Part shown: positions 16,244 to 29,288 of the stretch, in pieces | Layout of the letters: each line of letters begins with the position of its first letter | Numbering within the stretch: the first letter of the stretch is position 1 | Assembly (NCBI RefSeq): GCF_024296865.1 | Contig: NZ_CP101134.1 | Location: forward strand, 3,844,001-3,908,000 | Direction: 5' to 3' | Length of the DNA stretch: 64,000 nt | Origin: Sphingobacterium sp. LZ7M1 | GTDB lineage: Bacteria > Bacteroidota > Bacteroidia > Sphingobacteriales > Sphingobacteriaceae | Program-made: the position numbers and the translations under genes | Notes under the pieces: model-generated | What the model saw: only the letters and a program-made list of their open reading frames with translations | Told to the model about the DNA's origin: nothing | The model's database searches: none

Positions 16244-17548
16244 CTATAGATTGATATTTCCGATCATCTCCTTCAGTGCAAGCTCTGAAAGCTTGGCCTG
16301 TAACCGAGAAGAATTGAACCTAGATACCGCATTGATAAAGTTTTCCTGTGCATCACGGAATTCTACGGCAGAGATGGTTCCTATCTTATATTTTTCTAAG
16401 GTAATATTGAGGTTCTGTCTGGCGATATCGGCGTTATTCTCCTCTAATCGTGCTAAAGACAGGTTTGTTTGATAAGATTCATATGCGGTGGACATGGCTG
16501 TCTTGATCAATAGATTCTGCTGATCGATCATCAATCCGGAGTTTTCCAATTGGATCTTGGCAACCCTTTCATTTCTACGTTGGTTAAATCCATCAAAAAT
16601 ATTGATCGAAGCTGTAACACCATAATTAAACCCACGGGAGTTCGAACTGGATACGAAACCTAAACTGGATTCAGATTCTGAAAAATTGTAACCTGTATTC
16701 AATCGTACAATGGGATATCGATTGCCCTTGACTCTCTTCACTTCCAATTCAGCCATCCTTTTATTGATGGCTATGATCTGTAGGTCTGGATTGTATTCTT
16801 TGGCTTTGTTCAATAACTCATCATAAATCAATGAATCATCGTACTCAACTTCTCTTTCTACATCAAATTCAATATTTAGATCACGCGCCATCAGGCTGTT
16901 CAGGTTAATCTTTAAGTTCTTGACTACATTGGCTTGCCTTAGTCTATTTGATTCATCCTCATTGAGGTTCACTTGCACGTTCAATACTTCCAGGCGGGAA
17001 GCCTTTCCGATCATGAATCTATTTTCAGCTGTACGCAGGCGTTCCGTGGAGATATTGATACTTGAATCTATGGCATTCAGGAGATTCTGTTGCTCTACAA
17101 TGGTGTAATAGGTGGAGATAACATCGGAGACCTTAGCCAAGATCGTTTTTTTAAGTTCAAACTCCCCTTGTTTCTGAAGCTCCTTTAATTGGTCATACCT
17201 GGAAAACATCGCAAAACCATCAAAGATGGTCCATCCAATGCTAACGCCATAGCTCATATTATTGTTTTTCGCATTCCTCAATGAACGTTGATCTCCATTG
17301 GCCTGAACCTGTGAAGAGTTCATGACAGAGTTGTTCTGGGAGAAATTACCTGTAACCGTAGGCAACATACCGGCATTGCCATAGGTCATGTTTTCCTGGG
17401 CAACACGCAGGTCATTCTGCGATAGTTTTATTTCAAAGTTATTCTCAAGAGCTATCTGAACAGCATCCTTAGCGGTCAATAGTCCCTGCGCATTCAAATT
17501 CACCCCTGCTAAGAGTATCAGACAGCCTAATAAGACAAGTTTCTTCAT
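16244..17548 (-). CDS. TolC-family outer membrane efflux protein
   Basis: Outer membrane channel of a tripartite efflux pump, 434 residues from the ATG at 17548. The signal peptide ends near VNLNAQ, followed by two repeats of the outer-membrane efflux domain: long alpha-helical stretches (AKDAVQIALENNFEIKLSQNDLRVAQEN; DLQIIAINKRMAELEVKRVKG) separated by beta-strand segments. The ATG starts one base after the stop codon of the RND gene; a TTG further upstream inside the RND gene is less likely. Third gene of the pump operon, so it probably receives substrate from the RND subunit. Confidence 0.92.
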   Translation of the reverse strand: MKKLVLLGCLILLAGVNLNAQGLLTAKDAVQIALENNFEIKLSQNDLRVAQENMTYGNAGMLPTVTGNFSQNNSVMNSSQVQANGDQRSLRNAKNNNMSYGVSIGWTIFDGFAMFSRYDQLKELQKQGEFELKKTILAKVSDVISTYYTIVEQQNLLNAIDSSINISTERLRTAENRFMIGKASRLEVLNVQVNLNEDESNRLRQANVVKNLKINLNSLMARDLNIEFDVEREVEYDDSLIYDELLNKAKEYNPDLQIIAINKRMAELEVKRVKGNRYPIVRLNTGYNFSESESSLGFVSSSNSRGFNYGVTASINIFDGFNQRRNERVAKIQLENSGLMIDQQNLLIKTAMSTAYESYQTNLSLARLEENNADIARQNLNITLEKYKIGTISAVEFRDAQENFINAVSRFNSSRLQAKLSELALKEMIGNINL

Positions 17549-17549
17549 T

Positions 17550-20500
17550 TTATTCTTCAATTTCCTCCAGCATTTTAATTTCTTCCAATTCCGGATGTAA
17601 GTTCTTCTTCCTTGACATCATCAGGTAAAATGCAGGAATAACAAATAAAGTCAATATCAATGCGAAAATAGTTCCGCCTACGATCACCACCCCCATGCCG
17701 ATACGGCTGGTTGAAGCTGCCCCTAGGGAAAGCGCAATTGGTAATGCCCCTAAAGCAATGGCTAGTGAAGTCATTAAAATAGGTCTTAACCTCGCTTCTG
17801 ATGCTGTAACAACGGCATCGTATTTATTATAGCCTTCTTCACGTAGCTGGTTTGCAAATTCCACAATCAAGATACCGTTCTTGGTTACCAAACCAATCAA
17901 CATGATCGTTCCGATCTGCGAAAAGATATTCCAGGATTGGCCAAAGAGCCAAAGCGAGAACATGGCTCCAGCAACTGCCATCGGAACCGTAATAATGATA
18001 ATAATAGGGTCAATGAAACTCTCGAATTGGGCAGCTAGGATCAAAAAGATTAGCAATACCGCCAATCCAAAAGCGAACATCGTATTCGAACCACTTTCTA
18101 CAAAGTCTCTGGACTCACCGCCAAGATCGGTGGTAAAGGTATCATCCAATACCCTTTCCTTGATCGCCTCCATTGCTTCAATCCCATCGCCCATGCTCTT
18201 ACCTGGTGCAAGCCCCGCCGATACGGTCGCTGCCATATAGCGGTTGTTATGGAACAACTGTGGTGGACTGCTTCTCTCTTCGATCTCCACGATATTATCC
18301 AATTGTATCAACTGGCCCTGATTGTTCTTGACAAAAATAGAGGCTAGGTCCATCGGCGTTGAGCGATCCTTACGATCAAACTGCCCCATGACCTGATATT
18401 GCTTTCCATTCATCATAAAATAACCGAAGCGCTGTCCCGAAAGCGACATTTGTAAGGTCTGGGCAACATCTAAGACCGATACCCCTAAGGATTGGGCTTT
18501 TTCCCGATCAATGCTGACATATACTTCAGGTTTGTTGAACTTTAAATTTACGTCCGTAATGGAAAAAGTATTGTCCTTTGACAATTCATCCATAAATTCC
18601 GGAATTTTCTCCTCCAATTTCTGAAAGTTAGGCGCTTGAATAATATATTGAATCGGCAGACCTCCCCTTCTATTGACAGAAATAGTAGGTTGTTGTGATA
18701 CCGATACACGTCCTTCTGAGTAACCTCTGGTCAACCTAGATAGGTCATCTGCGATCTCTTGTTGCGTCCTTTCCCTTTCACCAGGTTGCACTAATCCAAG
18801 GCGGACAAATCCTGAATTGGACGAAGCAGAACCAAATCCTGGGGATGTGATCACCAAACTAACCTTTTTCTCAGGTACTGAATCGTTGATCAACATGGTT
18901 AGGTCGGTCATAAATCTATCCATATAATCATAGGACACCCCTTCCGGAGCTGTTGCTCTCAGACTGATGTAACTCCTATCATCATAAGGAGCAGTTTCCT
19001 TAGGAAGTAATTGATAGAAGAAATAGATCAATGCAAAACAGGCCAAAATGGTGGCAAAACTAAGCCATTTCATGCTCAGGAAGCTTTTTAGCGAATCGGC
19101 ATAGCCTGCGTTCATCATTTCAAAATAACGTTCGGTACGCATATAAAACTTCGATCTCTTCTGTTCGCCACCTTTCATGAGGTAGGCATTCAACATCGGT
19201 GTCAAGGTCAGGGAAACGAAGGCTGAAATCAATACAGCCGCCCCGATGACGACACCGAATTCCCGGAACAGCCTTCCCACGAACCCCTCTAAAAAGATTA
19301 CCGGTAAAAACACTGCTGCCAACGTAATAGAAATGGAGATTACCGCAAAGAAGATTTCATTGGAACCTTTGATGGCCGCTTGAATGGGCGACATGCCCTC
19401 TTCCACTTTCTTAAAGATGTTTTCTGTGACCACAATACCATCATCCACCACCAGACCGGTAGCCAATACAATGGCCAGCAAGGTCAGCACGTTGATGGAG
19501 AAACCACAGAGGTACATAATGAAAAATGTCGCAATCAAAGAAACCGGTATATCGATCAATGGCCTAAATGCAATGGACCAGTTTCGGAAGAACAGATAGA
19601 TAATCAACACCACCAATACAATAGCGATCAATAGGGTTTCTACCACTTCCAATACCGCTTTCTTGACGAATTGGGTGTTATCTATTGCTATGTTCAATAC
19701 AAAGCCTTCCGGCAGCTCATTCTGCATACGGTCATATTCCGTATAGAACTGATCTGCAATCTCCAGATAGTTCGTGCCAGGCTGAGGGATTACTGCCAAA
19801 CTCACCATGGGGAAGCCTGAGTCGGACATCTTCGTCTCAAAGTTTTCAGCTTCCAGTGCGGCCTTACCCACATCCGAAAAGCGAACGATTCGGTTGTTAT
19901 CTGATCGTATGATGATATTACTGAATTCCTCCTCTGTTGCAAGGTTTCCGATGGTCTTGATTGCCAATTCCGTATTGGCACCGGTCAGTTTGCCCGAAGG
20001 CAATTCCACGTTCTGCGTGGTCAAAGCCGTCCTAACATCCAGAACCGTCAGTCCATAGGATGCCAACTTCACAGGATCAATCCAAAGGCGCATAGCAAAT
20101 TTCTTTTGCCCCCAAATCTGAACCGAACTCACCCCAGGTATTGTCTGTAGCCTTTGTGCGATTACATTTTCGGCATAATCCGAAAGCTCCAATACGTTTT
20201 TCGTAGCGCTTTGCATGGTCATCGTCAGGATAGGCTCTGAATCCGCATCAGCTTTGGAAACGACTGGCGGCGCATCTATATCTTGAGGCAAGCTCCGTAA
20301 TGCCTGCGAAACTTTGTCCCGCACATCATTCGCAGCCTCTTCCAGGTTTTTGCTCAGGTTAAACTCGATAGTGATATTACTGGATCCTTGATTAGAAGAA
20401 GAAGAAATATTTCGGATTCCATCAATTGAGTTAATGGATTTTTCCAAGGGTTCCGTAATCTGCGACTCAATGATGTCTGCATTTGCCCCTGCATAGTTTG

Positions 20501-20645
20501 TCCGCACAGAAATCTGTGCTGGATCAATAGAAGGGAATTCCCGCACACCCAAGAACGTGTATCCAATGATTCCAAAGAGAATCAGGATAAGGTTCATGAC
20601 TATGGTCAGGACCGGCCGCTTAATACTTATGGTAGATAAACTCAT
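17550..20645 (-). CDS. RND multidrug efflux transporter, AcrB-like (HAE1 family)
   Basis: Inner membrane proton-driven pump of 1031 residues, normal length for the hydrophobe/amphiphile efflux family. Twelve membrane segments are expected from the pattern: one at residues 10-31, a cluster near 335-550 and one near 860-1010. The proton-relay pair Asp401-Asp402 is present in ATGLVVDDGIVVTENI. Two large periplasmic loops carry the porter and docking domains. Ten bases separate it from the membrane fusion gene upstream and one base from the TolC gene, so the three are one operon. Exported compounds cannot be deduced. Confidence 0.95.
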   Translation of the reverse strand: MSLSTISIKRPVLTIVMNLILILFGIIGYTFLGVREFPSIDPAQISVRTNYAGANADIIESQITEPLEKSINSIDGIRNISSSSNQGSSNITIEFNLSKNLEEAANDVRDKVSQALRSLPQDIDAPPVVSKADADSEPILTMTMQSATKNVLELSDYAENVIAQRLQTIPGVSSVQIWGQKKFAMRLWIDPVKLASYGLTVLDVRTALTTQNVELPSGKLTGANTELAIKTIGNLATEEEFSNIIIRSDNNRIVRFSDVGKAALEAENFETKMSDSGFPMVSLAVIPQPGTNYLEIADQFYTEYDRMQNELPEGFVLNIAIDNTQFVKKAVLEVVETLLIAIVLVVLIIYLFFRNWSIAFRPLIDIPVSLIATFFIMYLCGFSINVLTLLAIVLATGLVVDDGIVVTENIFKKVEEGMSPIQAAIKGSNEIFFAVISISITLAAVFLPVIFLEGFVGRLFREFGVVIGAAVLISAFVSLTLTPMLNAYLMKGGEQKRSKFYMRTERYFEMMNAGYADSLKSFLSMKWLSFATILACFALIYFFYQLLPKETAPYDDRSYISLRATAPEGVSYDYMDRFMTDLTMLINDSVPEKKVSLVITSPGFGSASSNSGFVRLGLVQPGERERTQQEIADDLSRLTRGYSEGRVSVSQQPTISVNRRGGLPIQYIIQAPNFQKLEEKIPEFMDELSKDNTFSITDVNLKFNKPEVYVSIDREKAQSLGVSVLDVAQTLQMSLSGQRFGYFMMNGKQYQVMGQFDRKDRSTPMDLASIFVKNNQGQLIQLDNIVEIEERSSPPQLFHNNRYMAATVSAGLAPGKSMGDGIEAMEAIKERVLDDTFTTDLGGESRDFVESGSNTMFAFGLAVLLIFLILAAQFESFIDPIIIIITVPMAVAGAMFSLWLFGQSWNIFSQIGTIMLIGLVTKNGILIVEFANQLREEGYNKYDAVVTASEARLRPILMTSLAIALGALPIALSLGAASTSRIGMGVVIVGGTIFALILTLFVIPAFYLMMSRKKNLHPELEEIKMLEEIEE

Positions 20646-20655
20646 TTCTTATCGA

Positions 20656-21717
20656 TTATTGAAGGTTCACCTGAACTTTAGAGCCATTACGCAAGGACAT
20701 TACCCCCGAAGTCAGTACCGTATCGCCACCCTGTATTCCTGAAGTAATCAATACGTCTTCATCCGTTCTCGCTCCTGTTTCAACCATGACCTCATTGGCC
20801 AGACCATTTTTCATTACAAATAGCTTCTTACCATTTTGAACAGGTATCAAAGCTTCCGCAGGCACCAGCAATCCATTTTCCAATGTTTCCAATGGAAAAA
20901 TAATATTGGCAAATGTTCCTGGAATGATATGATCTGAACTGTTAGATGTGATTGCTTTTACCAATAATGTCCTTGTGTTGGCTTCTACGGCAGGTTCTGT
21001 AGCATAGATCTTCGCTGTAAATTCCCCTTCTACACCTTGGACACTAAATTTTATCTGATTATTGATCCTTACTTTATTGGCATATTTTTCAGGAATTGAA
21101 AAAGAAACCTTCAACCTATTGGTATTGACCAATTGGGCAATATTGGTAGTCGGAGTCACATAACTTCCTTTTGAAATATTCCTTAGACCGATCCGACCAG
21201 AAAAAGGAGCTCTGATCACCGTCTTGCTCAACTGAGCCTTGATCAATTGGATCTGTGATTGCGCGGTCCTGAAATCGGCACTAGCGATGTCGTACTCCTC
21301 CTGAGAGATCGCTTCCTTTTCTAAGAGAAGCTTTGCCCTCCTTTCATTTTCAGCAGCCAGGTTATTGCGGGTCTGGGCCTGAGCCAACTGTGCCTGCAAC
21401 TCAGCATCATTGATCGTCAATAGAGGTTGTCCTAGAGAAACCCGTCCACCTTCAGTGAAATTGATAGATTCCACGATACCTGAAATCTCGGTATGAAGTT
21501 CTATCTGTTCATCAGCTTCAATGGCACCCGATAAAGAAAGGAAATCAGAGAAAGGCTGACCCTGAACAACCGTTCCATATACCTTTACGGAGGAATTGCC
21601 CCCTCTAGGTCCTTGTTGAGCAGCTGCTTTCTCTTTGTTTTTGTTGATCCTATAATAGACCATTCCACCAACAACCAGTACCGTTATCAATAATATTATA
21701 ATGGATTTTCTTTTCAT
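20656..21717 (-). CDS. RND efflux periplasmic adaptor (membrane fusion protein)
   Basis: Adaptor subunit of 353 residues linking the RND pump to TolC. N-terminal anchor IIILLITVLVVGGMVYYRI (about residues 6-24), then a lipoyl-like half (SGIVESINFTEGGRVSLGQPLL), a coiled-coil hairpin (about 110-150, AQLAQAQTRNNLAAENERRA), the second lipoyl half (RAPFSGRIGLRNISKGSYV) and beta-barrel domains. First gene of the pump operon. The 122 bases between it and the upstream response regulator contain an imperfect inverted repeat that could be an operator. Confidence 0.93.
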   Translation of the reverse strand: MKRKSIIILLITVLVVGGMVYYRINKNKEKAAAQQGPRGGNSSVKVYGTVVQGQPFSDFLSLSGAIEADEQIELHTEISGIVESINFTEGGRVSLGQPLLTINDAELQAQLAQAQTRNNLAAENERRAKLLLEKEAISQEEYDIASADFRTAQSQIQLIKAQLSKTVIRAPFSGRIGLRNISKGSYVTPTTNIAQLVNTNRLKVSFSIPEKYANKVRINNQIKFSVQGVEGEFTAKIYATEPAVEANTRTLLVKAITSNSSDHIIPGTFANIIFPLETLENGLLVPAEALIPVQNGKKLFVMKNGLANEVMVETGARTDEDVLITSGIQGGDTVLTSGVMSLRNGSKVQVNLQ

Positions 21718-21786
21718 TTCAGGTTAGTTAAAAACTTATCGTTTTCACGTTTTATAAAACTGAAAAATAGAAAAAAAAGGAATAGG

Positions 21787-21812
21787 ATAGTGTAATATTG
21801 TTATTATACTAT
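21787..21812. promoter_or_regulatory. Inverted repeat upstream of the efflux operon
   Basis: Arms atagtgtaata and tattatactat (10 of 11 paired) around a four-base centre, 70 bases before the adaptor gene and just after the response regulator gene. It may be an operator or a weak attenuator. Confidence 0.4.
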
Positions 21813-21839
21813 TATTAGCAGAGGATGAACTAAGGATTG

Positions 21840-22457
21840 CTATACAGAAGGAACCTGCACAGAGCCTACAATATTGAGCTTTTTAAGGATAACATTGATC
21901 AATTGCCATAACTTGTCCACAGTGATTTCGAAGGTTTTTGCAATATTATCCAAACTAAATCCCTCTAACAAGCGATGTACAATGTTCAATTCACGTTTAG
22001 ATAATTTTCTTCTCGATTGAGGAGGTTGTTGAATACCAAAAAATAGAGATTTAGTAAGCTCTGGACTGACATAGGAGGAGCCATTGATGACATCGATGAT
22101 GATATTCATCATATCCACGGCTTTCGTTCCTTTTTTCACAAAGGCATTCGCACCTGCAAGAAGGCTCTTTCGGACTATTGCCGGATTGTCAACATCGGAA
22201 AGCATAAGGATATGTACGTTGGGATAAAGAGCCCTGATCATTGGGATACCTGAAATACCATCAATATCCGGCATCATGATATCCAAGAGGATTACCTCAG
22301 GAATATCTGCTGAGGAAGCCTTAGCTTGAAAGTCCAATATGGATTCTGCCTCGATTACAAAATCAAAGTGAACTGAATTTATGTTCAAGAGCTGAAATTT
22401 TGTCAAAGTACGACAAAAGACGCTATCGTCAATTATTCCTAATTTAATGCTCTGCAT
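21840..22457 (-). CDS. Orphan response regulator, NarL/FixJ type, with atypical DNA-binding helix
   Basis: 205 residues from the ATG at 22457 (the frame is open to a TTG at 22496). The receiver domain is intact: acidic pair in GIIDDS, phospho-acceptor Asp59 in VILLDIMMPDIDG, a serine (MLSD) and Lys in FVKKG. A LuxR/GerE-like C-terminal domain follows (LSKRELNIVHRLLEGFSLDNIAKTF), but the recognition helix reads ITVDKLWQLINVILKKL, lacking the usual TVK.H..NI pattern. No sensor kinase lies next to it. It precedes the efflux operon on the same strand by 122 bases, which suggests it may control or be co-transcribed with it. Confidence 0.82.
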   Translation of the reverse strand: MQSIKLGIIDDSVFCRTLTKFQLLNINSVHFDFVIEAESILDFQAKASSADIPEVILLDIMMPDIDGISGIPMIRALYPNVHILMLSDVDNPAIVRKSLLAGANAFVKKGTKAVDMMNIIIDVINGSSYVSPELTKSLFFGIQQPPQSRRKLSKRELNIVHRLLEGFSLDNIAKTFEITVDKLWQLINVILKKLNIVGSVQVPSV

Positions 22458-22967
22458 ATGTATTAACTTAAATCCACTAAATTGATTTTTGGGCAAATCA
22501 ATATTAACAACTTATTATCTTTCCTTATAAATATACAATTTGTACGCAAAATCAGAAAGAAACTATATGTAAAAGTAGGAATATTTTTTATGGATTAATT
22601 AATTTATAAAAATAAGAGATAATATTTTTCAATAGGGATAAGTGAAATAATTTAGCAAACCATTAGTAAAAATAAGCAAATAATTACATAAAATAAATGT
22701 TTAAACTTAAGTCTAAGGTTAAATTTAAGAATCATCGATTGAATTTCAATAAATTTATAGAATTATTGGACCAATCTGCAAGCTGAACTTGAGCTAGATT
22801 TAAAAAAACGGTTCAGCAATAACGGAGTCAACTTTTAATTTAAGCAGAAGCTGCCTGAATTCTATGTATATTATATAGGGAAGATATTTATTTAACTATT
22901 GAACAAAGAAGAAGGAGCTAAAAAAGATGAGAGAATGGTTTGGTTTGAGATGGAAAAGGATGGGTTT

Positions 22968-23060
22968 GAACCAGGATTAAATGGATGAGAGGATGGACCA
23001 AGAACTGGGAACGGACCAGGATTAATGGGATGGGAGGATATTCCAGGAGCAGGATGGACA
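22968..23060 (+). repeat. Degenerate 'accaggattaa' repeat, copy downstream of the rRNA operon
   Basis: The gap 22458-23128 holds no gene; its first 450 bases are AT-rich with nothing recognisable. It then carries 'aaccaggattaa', 'gaggatggaccaagaac' and 'ggaccaggattaatggga' pieces. The same order and orientation recurs at 28890-28980, on the other side of the rRNA operon. On the opposite strand it translates to HPINPGPFP-like peptides, which explains the spurious reading frames here. Confidence 0.75.
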
Positions 23061-23128
23061 ATATGGCGACGGAACGGATCCGCGTCCCTACCGGCATACC
23101 TTATTACCAATTGCCCCTAAAAACAGAA

Positions 23129-23154
23129 AGCCCGCTGTCTGCTGACAGCGGGCT
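23129..23154 (-). terminator. rRNA operon terminator
   Basis: Perfect 11-base-pair GC-rich stem (agcccgctgtc / gacagcgggct) with a four-base loop, 15 bases after the 5S gene and followed on the minus strand by a T-rich run. Confidence 0.88.
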
Positions 23155-23166
23155 CCCGTATAAAAT

Positions 23167-23275
<109 letters not shown>

Positions 23276-23316
23276 AATACCTTTTTGTACATGCCCCTCA
23301 TCTAGGGGACGGTACA

Positions 23317-23340
23317 TTGACATGTTATTGGAAGAAAAGA
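23317..23340 (-). other. 3' arm of the pre-23S processing stalk
   Basis: This segment is the near-perfect inverted match of 26346-26366 on the other side of the 23S gene (ttgacat, ttggaagaaaaga with a three-base bulge). Such stalks are the RNase III cleavage site in rRNA maturation. Confidence 0.75.
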
Positions 23341-23371
23341 TCAGAAAAAGAGAGAGGACAACAGGTCTATC

Positions 23372-26259
<2,888 letters not shown>

Positions 26260-26345
26260 CACGCTACCACCCCTTTTGCTAAGTGGTAGGTTGCTTTTGG
26301 TCCCATGCTTGCGCATGGAGCCTCTGTTGTCTTCTCTTGTTAATC

Positions 26346-26366
26346 TCTTTTCTTCCAATATGTCAA
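26346..26366 (-). other. 5' arm of the pre-23S processing stalk
   Basis: Pairs with 23317-23340. It lies about 90 bases before the mature 23S end. Confidence 0.75.
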
Positions 26367-26376
26367 AGAACTCTTT
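26361..26376 (-). promoter_or_regulatory. boxA-like antitermination site in the rRNA spacer
   Basis: Minus strand aaagagttctttgaca resembles the boxA element bound by NusB/NusE, placed just before the 23S gene as in many rRNA operons. Confidence 0.5.
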
Positions 26377-26454
26377 ATCCGAGCAGTTAGTATTAAGTAC
26401 TTAGTATCTAGACCGTGACGGCCGTACATTTCCTTTACACTGCGCTCAGAAACG

Positions 26455-26528
26455 TGGAGAATAACGGATTCGAACCGTTGACCCCCTGCGTGCAAGGCAG
26501 GTGCTCTAGCCAGCTGAGCTAATCCCCC
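26455..26528 (-). tRNA. tRNA-Ala (anticodon TGC)
   Basis: 74-base cloverleaf: acceptor gggggat / attctcc, D arm agctcagctggctagagc, anticodon stem cctgc around cttgcac (anticodon tgc), T loop ggttcgaatcc. CCA is not encoded. Second spacer tRNA of the rRNA operon. Confidence 0.96.
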
Positions 26529-26537
26529 GTGTGATGG

Positions 26538-26611
26538 TAGTCCCGAGCAGATTTGAACTGCTGACCCCTACATTATCAGTGTAGTGCTCTAACCAACTGA
26601 GCTACGGGACT
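26538..26611 (-). tRNA. tRNA-Ile (anticodon GAT)
   Basis: 74-base cloverleaf: acceptor agtcccg / cgggact, anticodon loop ctgataa (anticodon gat), T loop gttcaaatc. The three bases after the discriminator A read CCA in the genome (26535-26537). First spacer tRNA after 16S. Confidence 0.96.
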
Positions 26612-26780
26612 AGCTTATCTCTCTCATCTCTCGGTGTCACCGTTTGTCGGAAGCTTTTTGCAGATCGTCACTATCTAGGTTCTAGATACTAAATACTCAC
26701 TACTAAATACTCCCCACAGGGTGGGCACTTTCTTCTGAATGTCTTTTTTTCTGTATAGATCATGTATGTGGCGCAGCTCC

Positions 26781-26791
26781 CCCGGAGCGGG
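26781..26791 (-). other. 3' arm of the pre-16S processing stalk
   Basis: cccggagcggg pairs perfectly with cccgctccggg at 28390-28400 in the leader; 11 base pairs on either side of the 16S gene. Confidence 0.75.
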
Positions 26792-26795
26792 CTCT

Positions 26796-28325
<1,530 letters not shown>

Positions 28326-28389
28326 AAAATGAAGTGTAAGACCAAGACTATTTATAAAATAGAATTGTTGTCTTGTTAAATGTTTTCCT

Positions 28390-28400
28390 CCCGCTCCGGG
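28390..28400 (-). other. 5' arm of the pre-16S processing stalk
   Basis: cccgctccggg, perfect partner of 26781-26791, about 65 bases before the mature 16S end. Confidence 0.75.
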
Positions 28401-28479
28401 ATACCTGAATAAATTGATTTCTTAAATCTTTTCTTGTTCAGCTACCGTACTCTCGTACGGGTCGCTGCGCTACATGATC

Positions 28480-28493
28480 ATTTAAAGAACTTA
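28480..28493 (-). promoter_or_regulatory. boxA-like site in the rRNA leader
   Basis: Minus strand taagttctttaaa resembles the boxA antitermination element and lies between the promoters and the 16S stalk. Confidence 0.4.
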
Positions 28494-28617
28494 TCGCGCC
28501 TGGGCATCTCGCTTCGGCTTTTTTATGTTGTTTCCCTTCCGCATCGGAAGGTCGCAATCTGTCATTTTATTTCGCTCCGGACATCGCGTCCCTCGCTGTT
28601 TCCCTTGGTTGGGACTG

Positions 28618-28647
28618 CAAAGGTAGGAACCTTTTTCGAAACCGCAA
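28618..28647 (-). promoter_or_regulatory. rRNA operon promoter, proximal
   Basis: On the minus strand TTG (28645-28647), exactly 19 bases, TACCTTTG (28618-28625): a perfect Bacteroidota consensus promoter, giving a leader of almost 290 bases. Confidence 0.8.
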
Positions 28648-28778
28648 AATCTTTTTTAAAATAATTTTCGTGGCCCTTTTTTCGGTGGTCGGCATGGCCT
28701 GCACCAGTGCAGCTCTGCTTCCCTTTTCCTTCCCGTGTTTCAGTGGCCGTGTGGCCGTCCCTCCCTTGCGGAGTGGTG

Positions 28779-28810
28779 CAAAGATAGGGACAAAATACGT
28801 TCACTTCCAA
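28779..28810 (-). promoter_or_regulatory. rRNA operon promoter, distal
   Basis: On the minus strand TTG (28808-28810), 21 bases, TATCTTTG (28779-28786). Tandem with the proximal promoter, 160 bases further upstream. The spacing is slightly long. Confidence 0.6.
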
Positions 28811-28889
28811 GGGGGAGGCCAAAGTATTTTTACGGCCGCCAGCTAACTCGCTGTAGCATTGCCAGATAATTTTTCCAAAAGACGGGGCT

Positions 28890-28980
28890 GAACCAGGATT
28901 AAAGGGATTGGAGGATGGACCAAGAACATGGAAAGGACCAGGATGGAGAGGATACGAGGATGGACCAGGACAGGAAGGGA
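28890..28980 (+). repeat. Degenerate 'accaggattaa' repeat, copy upstream of the rRNA operon
   Basis: Carries aaccaggattaaagggatt, ggaggatggaccaagaac and ggaccagga pieces in the same order and orientation as 22968-23060. The region 28331-29288 has no gene beyond rRNA leader, promoters and repeats. Confidence 0.75.
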
Positions 28981-29008
28981 ATTCCGGTCCAACATCCTCC
29001 CCTTTCGG

Positions 29009-29150
29009 CCTGACCTCATTCGACCCACATTCCGAAAATTCGCAAAGCAAGCGACCAAATCCCCTGTGCGTCCCCGGGTACGCTCCGGCCGGTCTACCTG
29101 TTCTCTCCGGACCATTCCCGAACATGCCCCGAACGAGTCCCGAAGGAGAG
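29009..29150. repeat. Dispersed repeat, diverged GC-rich copy of the ATTCGAGACACATTCGG family
   Basis: ctgacctcattcgacccaca continues to ttccgaaaattcgc and, 80 bases on, to 'cgaacatgccccgaacgag', in the same order as 681-780 but more GC-rich and with an insertion. Confidence 0.5.
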
Positions 29151-29288
29151 CCACAAAAAAACACCTCAATTTTGAATCAAAACAGACCACAGGCCATGAC
29201 CCACATTCGTTAAAAACACTTAAATAATACAGCAACAAAGGTGCCGCCACTCATAATTTCCTATATTTAAGAAACCAATAAATTCCTT

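Larger units (their letters stand above)
26396..26697. repeat. Inverted heptad-repeat arms enclosing the two spacer tRNAs
   Basis: Arm one at 26396-26412 and arm two at 26681-26697 match in reverse complement at 16 of 17 bases, built from the tagtatt/ctaaata heptads seen at 13.2 kb. They bracket tRNA-Ala and tRNA-Ile inside the spacer, between the 16S and 23S stalks. Confidence 0.7.

Noticed and set aside
28562..29250. Open reading frames of 135-200 codons upstream of the rRNA operon
   Set aside because: They cross the rRNA promoters and the 'accaggattaa' repeat; their HPxNPG-like peptides come from the repeat, and no family is recognised.
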